Source of the DNA: Streptomyces sp. NBC_01275 | Lineage (GTDB): Bacteria; Actinomycetota; Actinomycetes; Streptomycetales; Streptomycetaceae | Length of the DNA: 64,000 bases | Direction: 5' to 3' | Assembly: GCF_026340655.1 (NCBI RefSeq) | Contig: NZ_JAPEOZ010000001.1 | Coordinates: forward strand, 7,812,001 to 7,876,000 | Shown here: in pieces, positions 34,919-42,000 of the stretch | How the letters are laid out: the number at the start of each line of letters is the position of its first letter | Numbering within the stretch: the stretch's first letter is position 1 | Position numbers and translations under genes: made by a program | The notes under the pieces: generated by a model | The model's database searches: none | Told to the model about the DNA's origin: nothing | Seen by the model: only the letters and a program-made list of their open reading frames with translations

Positions 34919-35802
34919 GCCGTCGTTCCGTTCGGGGTGATGGTGTCCGGGCTGGTGCGGGTCTTGAGGACGAAGTCGAACTCCATCGACCGGTAGGGGC
35001 CCTGGAAGCCGGCGGCTGCCATGTCCTTGGGGTCCTCGTGCAGGACGGTGTCGGCCTGCAGCGCGGGAGGAGCCAGGGTTCCGCCGACGAAGTCGACGGG
35101 GATGACCGGGTCTCCCTTGAAGTAGATCTCACCCCGCCAGGGGGTGACCAGGTCGGGGTGGTGGACCTCGTAGTGGATGTGGGCCGGACGGTAGAGGCTG
35201 CGCCCGAGGGCCGCGACGGCATCGGTGACCCCGTCGACTTCCATGATGTGGGAGTCGGCGTAGGCGACCGGGGTGATCGTGGTGAAGGCGTACCGGCCGT
35301 CGGCGTCTGTGAACAAGTGGCCGCGCAGGTTGTACCTGGGCACTCCGTCGTCGTACAGCCCGGAGTAGTCGCCGTTGTTGGCCGCATGGTAGATGTCCAC
35401 TTTGGCGCCCTCGATCGGCCGACGGTTGCCGTCCAGAACGCGGCCGGACACGACCAGCGGAGTGCCGGGTTCGTCCGGTCGCATCGGCAGGATGCCGGGG
35501 TTGTCGATGCGCGGAGAGTCGGCGATGTACGTGGGGCTGTTGACCTCCTCGGAGGGGGTGTATCCGTCCCGGCCGCCTTGGAAGACCTCGCTGAACAGTG
35601 GCATGGCGACCAGCGCCAGCGGGGCGCCGGTGGCCGCCTGGACCTTCTGGAGCAGGTCGGTTGCCGCGTGGAGGTCGTCGAAGGTCAGTCCCTCCTCGTC
35701 GCGCATGCGGGCCAGAGCGTCCTTGAACGCGTTGACGAGACGGACCGCGCGGGCGTTGATCAGTGCCGGGTCGACGTAGGACGGATCGGTGGTCGTGGTC
35801 AT
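34915..35802 (-). CDS. Intradiol ring-cleavage dioxygenase (catechol/hydroxyquinol 1,2-dioxygenase-like)
   Basis: The product has 295 aa, with GAGGAG 9 nt before ATG 35802. An N-terminal helical dimerisation domain (about 15-100) precedes the beta-sandwich. The ferric-iron ligands are visible: Tyr in NNGDYSGLYDD, Tyr in VPRYNLRGHLFTDADG, and two His in RPAHIHYEVHHPD. The protein would open catechol or hydroxyquinol to a cis,cis-muconate-type acid. It is translationally coupled to the broken SnoaL-like gene. A 5' fragment of a beta-ketoadipate pathway gene lies 3 kb away at 38648. Confidence 0.87.
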   Translation of the reverse strand: MTTTTDPSYVDPALINARAVRLVNAFKDALARMRDEEGLTFDDLHAATDLLQKVQAATGAPLALVAMPLFSEVFQGGRDGYTPSEEVNSPTYIADSPRIDNPGILPMRPDEPGTPLVVSGRVLDGNRRPIEGAKVDIYHAANNGDYSGLYDDGVPRYNLRGHLFTDADGRYAFTTITPVAYADSHIMEVDGVTDAVAALGRSLYRPAHIHYEVHHPDLVTPWRGEIYFKGDPVIPVDFVGGTLAPPALQADTVLHEDPKDMAAAGFQGPYRSMEFDFVLKTRTSPDTITPNGTTA

Positions 35803-35961
35803 GCCGGTCTACTCCTCGAAGCAGTGGGGGATGAGCTGATGGCAGGCATCAGCAGGCCGCGAGTGTCAGGGAGCGAGCCACTCACGGGACTTGGCGGTCT
35901 TCATGACGCCGGAGGGCGCGATCGGGGCGCCCGACGATGTCCGTCGGGACGGAACCCTTCT

Positions 35962-36004
35962 CCTTGATCGCGCCGCGGCCCGGAACACCGCAGCGCGATC
36001 AAGG
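35962..36004 (-). terminator. Hairpin after the SDR gene
   Basis: Twelve-bp arms (35962-35973, 35993-36004; CCTTGATCGCGC pairing) are separated by a 19-nt loop, 35 nt downstream of the SDR stop at 36040. It separates this gene from the dioxygenase unit. Confidence 0.6.
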
Positions 36005-36039
36005 TTCGCCGGAAAGCGGATCACGAAGGTCGGTCCGTG

Positions 36040-36717
36040 TCAGAGGCTGAAGACGAGCTCGGCCTGGTCGCGCTTGGTGGTGTGCAGGTCCCAGTAGACG
36101 GGGGAGATCTCCTCGGGCTGGGCCGTCGGGAAGCCGGGGACGGCCGGCGTGCCGATCGACACGTCGATGCCGACGTGGGCGGCCTGGATGCCGGTGCCGT
36201 CCAGTTCCTTGTGCAGGTTGACCGCCCAGTTGCGCAGGGCCGCGGCGGCGGCGTTGACGTTGCCGACCTGCGGCACGGGATCGATGGAGCCGGCGCCGGT
36301 GGTGTAGAGCAGGGTGCCTGCCCCGGCCTCCCGCATCGCGGGCAGCACCGCCTTGGTGGCGGCGATCGCCCCATACAGCTGGAACTCGATCTCGTGCTGT
36401 ATGTGGGCCGGTTCGGTCTCGGCCGGGGTGGTCAGAGCAGTGGATCCGAAGGTCCCCACCGGGGAGTACTCCAGGACGTCGATTCCGCCGAACTTCTCGG
36501 CGGCGTCCTTGAGTACCTGGGTGAGCGCGTCACGGTCGAGCACGTCTGCGGGGAACGCGGCGGCGGTGATGTCCTCGCCGGTCAGGGTGCCGACGAGCCC
36601 GTCGAGCTTCTCGCGGTTGCGGGAGATCAGAGCGACATCGAAGCCCTGGGAGCCGAAGGTGCGGGCGATGGCCAGACCCAGCTGCGGGCCGGCTCCGACG
36701 ATGGCGATGCTGGTCAC
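36040..36717 (-). CDS. SDR-family NAD(P)-binding protein
   Basis: The product has 225 aa from GTG 36717, with AAAGGAC upstream. The cofactor motif is GAGPQLGLAIARTFGSQG. It is an intact member of the divergent subfamily also seen at 31138 and 32932. The Tyr-x3-Lys motif is not evident, and FGGIDVLEYSPVG replaces the usual NNAG strand, so it may not be a simple alcohol dehydrogenase. Two GGATAGG-type operators lie upstream, pointing to control by the TetR at 33477. Confidence 0.86.
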   Translation of the reverse strand: MTSIAIVGAGPQLGLAIARTFGSQGFDVALISRNREKLDGLVGTLTGEDITAAAFPADVLDRDALTQVLKDAAEKFGGIDVLEYSPVGTFGSTALTTPAETEPAHIQHEIEFQLYGAIAATKAVLPAMREAGAGTLLYTTGAGSIDPVPQVGNVNAAAAALRNWAVNLHKELDGTGIQAAHVGIDVSIGTPAVPGFPTAQPEEISPVYWDLHTTKRDQAELVFSL

Positions 36718-36762
36718 GGCAAAGTCCTTTCAGGACGAGATGGCGGGGGAAGGCATAGATCC

Positions 36763-36846
36763 GGATAGGTTTATCCGTTTCTTGATTCGGATAGCCCTTA
36801 CCGGTTTGCTGCCACCACGGTACCACGGAACTGGATAGGGCGATCC
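36763..36846. promoter_or_regulatory. TetR operators (GGATAGG-type), sites B and C
   Basis: GGATAGGTTTATCC at 36763-36776 (extended to CGGATA...TATCCG) and GGATAGGGCGATCC at 36833-36846 match site A at 33444. A degenerate half-site TTCGGATAGCCC lies between them at about 36787. They sit 46-130 nt before the SDR start. Confidence 0.7.
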
Positions 36847-36859
36847 GATTGCCCGTCGC

Positions 36860-37410
36860 GTGGTGTGAGTCCTGGAGCCAGGGGACCGGAGAAGCTGATC
36901 GGCGTTCCTATGAGGCGCCATGTGGACTACGCGGCCAGTTCCTCAAAGACGGTGCGCCCCGCAGAGCGAGCTCTGTGGTCCGATGGTGCTGAGGCGGCGC
37001 CTCAAGCGGGCCGGTTACCCGCATTCGACTGGCGGTCCTGGAGCGGGGAGTGGGCGGACTCCCTGCAGGACGGCGAGACGACGGTGCAGCTTGTGCTTCG
37101 CCGCCCTGTAGTCCGGTCCTTCGGGGTGGGCTCCTGATCAAGGCCGCATCGGGGATGGTGAGGCCGAGACCGTCGGCGGCGAGCGCAACATAGACCATGA
37201 TCGCCGGTTAGCCAAACCGGCGATGATGGCGACCATTGAAGGTGTGCATCCGGCCGGACTCAGCGAGGGAGCCGTACCGGACAAGGTGGACCGAGCCGCC
37301 GGCTCCTGAGGGAGCGAGCGGTCCTGTCGCCTGCTGCCCTGCTGACCGTGGTGCCTTTCGCTGAGCGCAGCGGCGTCTGTGCCTTCGTGAAAGGGTGTCA
37401 CGCTTTTGAG
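36860..37410. other. Gene-poor stretch at the left border of the integrated island
   Basis: No frame here has a recognisable domain. The stretch holds the hairpin repeat at 37181-37241 and ends with GAGGAG at 37408-37413, just before the integrase frame opens. Confidence 0.45.
37181..37241 (+). repeat. Hairpin repeat, left copy
   Basis: GCAACATAGACCATGATCGC is followed by the stem GCCGGTTAGCCAAACCGGC (ATCGCCGGTT pairing with AACCGGCGAT at 37200-37224), then GACCATTGAAGG. About three quarters of these 60 bases match the reverse complement of 58959-59020. The two copies face each other across the integrase-to-excisionase interval. Confidence 0.65.
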
Positions 37411-37424
37411 GAGAGTGAGTAATC

Positions 37425-38651
37425 CTGTCCGTCCCGTTCAAGAAGCTTCCTCCGAATGCGAAGGGGCAGGTTCGGTATCGGTTTGTGGTCGATGTCGGGA
37501 CCGATCCCGTTACCGGGAAGCGCAAGCAGTTGACCCGTACCTTCGGCACGTTGAGGGAAGCGAAGGCCGAGTACGCCCGCATCACGAACCGCCGTTACGA
37601 GGGGGCGTTCGTCGAGCCCAACAAGATCACGGTGAACGAATGGCTCGATCAGTGGCTCGCCAAGAAGGCCGAAGACCTGGAAGAGACGACCATCTACAGC
37701 TACACGATGACCCTGGGCCGTGTCCGGGGGAAGCTCGGGCACCTCCGGCTCCAGGAACTGACCGAGGACCACGTCGAGGCGTGGATGAGGTGGGCGCTTG
37801 AGGATGGCCGCGTTCGTGGTGGCAAGACGGGCACGGGTCTCGGGGTGACCTCGGTGGAGATGTCCCTGGCGCGGCTGAAGGAGGCACTGAACCGGGCAGT
37901 GGCCCGGCGCCTGGTTGCCGCGAACGTCGCCCACGAGGTCACGATCCCTCGGAAAGTGCGAAAGGCGGAGCGCAGGGCCAAGGCGGTGGTCCAGCCCTGG
38001 AACCTTGAGGAGGTTCATGCCTTCGTGCGTGCGGTGAAGGACGACCGCCTCTACGGCCCTCTCCTTCTCTGTCTGATGGGCCTGCGGCCGGCGGAGATCT
38101 GCGGCATGCGCTGGGCCGATGTCGACCTGCCCAAGGCAACCCTGACTGTCGCCAACACGCGAACGGTGATGGGGAACAAGACCGTGGTGGAGAAGGACAC
38201 GAAATCTCTCGCCGGTGAACGGCAGCTTCCCCTGCCCGATCTGGTCCGGGAGGCCCTGAAGTGCTTCAGGGCCCTGCACGTGGCCGACAAGCTGGCGGCG
38301 GGGGAGAGGTATGAGGACAGCGGGTACGTGCTCGTGGACGAACTCGGCAGGGCACTCAACGGGCGGCAGCTGCGCGAGCGGGCGTACAAGGTCATGGACG
38401 AGCACGGGCTGCGGCGGGTCCGCTTGTACGACGCTCGCGCGAGTTGCTTCACATACCTCGCGAACAACGGGGTGCCGGATCACCTCCTGGCCCGGTGGGC
38501 AGGGCACACCAACGTCAAGACCACGAAGCGCTGGTATGTGAAGCCGGATGTGGAGGATCTTCGTCCGGCAGCGGATACCTGGGGAGGTCTCGCGAGCGAC
38601 CCGGCCCCCGCTCACGAAGAGAGTGTGAGATGTGGGAGCGTGAGCGGGTGA
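37425..38651 (+). CDS. Tyrosine recombinase/phage-type integrase
   Basis: The frame opens after TGA 37416. The first standard start is GTG 37485 (388 aa), but family-like sequence FKKLPPNAKGQVRYRFVVDV begins before it. The only candidate behind GAGGAG (37408-37413) is CTG 37425, used here. An AP2-like arm-binding N-terminus is followed by a SAM-like core-binding domain (VNEWLDQWLAKKAEDLEETT) and the catalytic domain. Visible active-site parts are Arg in LMGLRPAEICGMRW, Lys in TKSLAGERQLPLP, LYDARASCFTYLAN, where Asp replaces the usual His of the HxxR box, and HTNVKTTKRWY with the nucleophilic Tyr. It probably integrated the island to its right. Confidence 0.85.
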   Translation: MSVPFKKLPPNAKGQVRYRFVVDVGTDPVTGKRKQLTRTFGTLREAKAEYARITNRRYEGAFVEPNKITVNEWLDQWLAKKAEDLEETTIYSYTMTLGRVRGKLGHLRLQELTEDHVEAWMRWALEDGRVRGGKTGTGLGVTSVEMSLARLKEALNRAVARRLVAANVAHEVTIPRKVRKAERRAKAVVQPWNLEEVHAFVRAVKDDRLYGPLLLCLMGLRPAEICGMRWADVDLPKATLTVANTRTVMGNKTVVEKDTKSLAGERQLPLPDLVREALKCFRALHVADKLAAGERYEDSGYVLVDELGRALNGRQLRERAYKVMDEHGLRRVRLYDARASCFTYLANNGVPDHLLARWAGHTNVKTTKRWYVKPDVEDLRPAADTWGGLASDPAPAHEESVRCGSVSG

Positions 38652-38755
38652 GTGAGAAGAACGTCGAAACCTTGCAATACCGCTTTGACGGGCCAGAACA
38701 GGCTCCGGTCCTGGTCTTGGGATGCTCCCTCGGTGCTACATGGCACAGGTGGTAG
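38648..38755 (+). pseudogene. 5' fragment of 3-oxoadipate enol-lactonase (pcaD-like)
   Basis: GTG 38648 overlaps the integrase stop and gives 35 codons: VSEKNVETLQYRFDGPEQAP, then VLVLGCSLGATWHRW and TAG. This matches the N-terminus of PcaD/PcaL enol-lactonases (ETLQYRFDGPE-x-APVLVLG-x-SLGTTWHMW). The alpha/beta-hydrolase body is missing. It could mark the old target gene or be host DNA carried over by imprecise excision. Confidence 0.65.
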
Positions 38756-38871
38756 AAGCCGTCTTCTGGCGTCCATGTGGTCCAGGATGAGGCCGTTCAC
38801 GTGGGTGTGGCCTGTGTGGTTCAGGTGCGTCGAGGCTGTTCGTGACAGCGATGTGACACGCGAGGGTCATT

Positions 38872-38906
38872 GAGGCCCCTGCCGGCCTGATGCTGGCAGG
38901 GGCCTC
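38872..38906 (+). terminator. Terminator between integrase and the large ATPase gene
   Basis: Perfect 12-bp arms (38872-38883 and 38895-38906, GAGGCCCCTGCC pairing) have an 11-nt loop. It lies between convergent genes and may serve both strands. Confidence 0.75.
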
Positions 38907-39002
38907 GTCGTTCCTCGGCGGTGGGGTCTGATCCCCTGCTCTCGCGTTCAGGCCGCACCGTTCGCGAAGCGGCCTGAACGAAGATGTCGTGCAGTGCCGC
39001 CT

Positions 39003-42000
39003 TTAGTGCATCGTGGGCAAGGTGAATCGCAGCCGCAGCGCGTTGCCCACCAGGCGGTACCCCGCGAGCCCGGGTGCTCCGAAAGGGTTGGGCAATGGTG
39101 TGATGTGGCGGCGGGCGCCGTCCAGCACATGGGAGACGTACACGATGAAGTACGTCTCGTCAGGCTTGAGGGCGCGTGCCCGGTCGACCTCGGACTCGCC
39201 CAACTGAATTTCGCCGTCGGCGCCGGTGGACGCTTTGACCTCGAAGTACAGGGTCCGCTCCGGGGTGGTGATCCGGAAGTCATAGCCGAGCCGGTCGTCC
39301 CCGATGCCATCTGGATAGACGTGCGAACGCAGTCCGGAGCGCCACGACTCCTGCTCAGGCACTTCATAGTGGCGGTGCAGCCACGCGCCGACGACCTTTT
39401 CCCCGGCGAGGCCGATGGCCAGTTTCGTCGCGGGATCCACAGGAGCCACCGTGTAGCCCTCACTGCTTTCGCCGCGCTCCCTCCGGGCCCGGGGGATTGT
39501 AGGCGGCAGCGATGCCAACGGCGTCGGCGAGACGGCAAGTTGGTCCTCGGTTACATCGCTTGCCACCTCGCAGGCCAGCGTGCGCAGGTCGTCCCGGCCG
39601 ATGGGCAGGCGCTTTCCGCTGAGCACCACATGAGGGCCTGCGGCGAGCGGCCACGCACCTGTTCCGGGACCCGCCGGCACGCTTTGTCCGGCCGCCCGGG
39701 ATTGGTCCAAGGCCAAGTCGGCGGAGCGGTGGGTGAGGGGCATGCCGTCAGGCCAGTAGCCGTGGTCGCTCAACCAGCGCGTCAGCCGCTGCTTGCGCAG
39801 CCGCTCGAAATCGAGGAGCCCCTGCGCGTCCATAGCCCGCGCGACCTCCTCGACGGAGGGGAGTCCGTGCGCCTGTCCGCCGCCTCCATGGAGGCGTACC
39901 CAGGTGTCTATGAGAGTGCGCAGCCGCGGAAGCTGGTCGTGCAGGACTCCCATGCACACGTCACGGAGCTCGGCGACCGGCCGCGTAGAGGCGCCATCCT
40001 TGGTCGCCCGCTTGCTCTGCGCGGGGGACGGGGCGGGCAGGTGAGCACGGGCCCATGCTTCCGCGTGCGTACGCAAGACATCGGTTGGCACGTCCCAATA
40101 GAGGTCGAGCCACTCCGGTGCTGCCTCAAGACCGGGTAGCTCGCGTAGCCCGACGTATGACTCAAGCGGCGATCCGGCTCGATACGCGGGAACGAACGTA
40201 TCGCGTACACGATCGACGAGGTCGGCCCGGTTGTGCTGCAGCCAGTGCGCGAACTGGCGTGTGTGACCTGCCCTGTTGTGCACGGACGGTAGGTCGAGGT
40301 CCCGCCACGCACGATTGGCGTCGGCCAACTTGACGCCGAGTGCGGTGAGTCTGCGCTGCCAGTCGTCGTCATCTATGAGGCGCATTAGCGTCCGGGTGGT
40401 TTTGGGGTTCACTCGTGAGGCCAGCCAGTCGTGGAGCTGCGCGCGATCGTGGAATGTCTCCTGCTGGCGTTGTAGATCCTCAGCGTGTGCGGGATCCACA
40501 CAGGCCAGGAGCGGGACGAGGCGAGCGCTGCCGGAGCGTACAGAGGACCGGTCGGAGAGCACGGCCTCCAGCTTGCCCACGGGGACGCGCAGGACGTCTG
40601 CGAGGTCCACGTCGGCGACGTCTCCCGGCTTGGCGCATCGCTGCGCTAGCTTGAAGAGGGCCAGTTGAAGACGTTCTCCAAGTACCGGAGCTCCGACGAG
40701 GGCGGCCACTGCGGGGGCTGCGTGCTGCAGGATCTCCCACTCCGGAGCCTGATCACCGTCGGGGTGGACTGTCACGACGAGCCCCCGTTCTGGTGTCCCC
40801 TGAAACAGCGACCGCTCCGCCGTCTCGCTGGGCACGACGTGACCGTCGACGTACTGCACTGTGCGCGTGGCCCGCACGAGCCGACAGGCGCCGATCCGCC
40901 GCATGATCAGAGCGGGTGAGACATCCGTGAGCCGCAGGGCCCGCTCGGCATCGAACTCGACGAGCCCCGCCACCAGCGTGGCCAGCCAGGGCCCCGCAAC
41001 CTCCGTCAGTAGGCCACCGGAGGCATCGTTCAAGGGCAGTCCGTCCGCTAGGACCTCCACGACGGCTGCACTGGTCCGGCGGGTGGGGAAGGAAGTTCGG
41101 CGACGCAGATAGGAGTTGACGCGGTCCGCGAGGGCGCCGGCACCGATCGGCAGCACGGGGACAGCGACGGCATCGAGTAGCCTGCGCTCGATGGCACCCT
41201 GATCGTCGGCGACGTAGATGGTCTCTGCCTTGTGGTCCTCTTCTGGGGCAGGACCCTCCTCCGGTGCTGCTTCGTTCTGCTCCGCCATCTGTTCCCGTTC
41301 CGTCCGCCCTCCGACCGCTGCGAGCGCGTCCTCACACGAGACCACAAGGTCGGTCATCTCCCCGAAGCCCGTGGGCCCCGGCCCGTGCGCAGGCAGTAGG
41401 TCGCCCCACGCCTTCTCGTTCGCCTTGCGGACCAGATGGCCGAGCCGCCCGTGCCGCAGGCTCGGCGTTGACAACACCAGCTCGGCCAGGTGATCGAGCC
41501 GGGCGAGCGCGGATTCCGGATCGTCCCAACTGCGCACGCCCAGCAGGGCAAGGCGCACGCGGACCCGATCCGTGGCCCGCGCGCGCAGGGAGGCGGGCGC
41601 CGTGGCGAGGTATTCGGGCGCCGCACCCTCGCCCGACCACCACCATGCACTGCTCGCATCCGCGAACCGGGACGTGGCGGTCTGCCCGTCCGCGGGACGA
41701 GGATCTTGCTGCGGGATCCAGGGCGCTTGGGCGAGGAACCCCGCCAGCGGCGTCGGCCAGCGCGTGCCGTTTCGATCGGAACCGCCGGTGTAGGTCGTCT
41801 CCAGGACAGTGTCGGGCCAGGAGCCGAGCCCGTGCAGAATCAGCTCCGCGTACAGCTTGCGGCTGTCGTCGTCGAACGACTCGTAGTCGCTCTGGCCGGG
41901 CAGCGTGCACAGCGGCTGTTGCGGGCGGTAGGACACCGTGCTGTAGAGCCCACGCTGATGGTTCGTCCAACGGACTGCTGTCCGACGCCAGTTACGCAGC

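Noticed and set aside
37200..37224. Hairpin read as a simple terminator
   Set aside because: It follows no nearby gene end, and its flanks are also shared with the copy at 58959-59020, so it is listed as a repeat instead.
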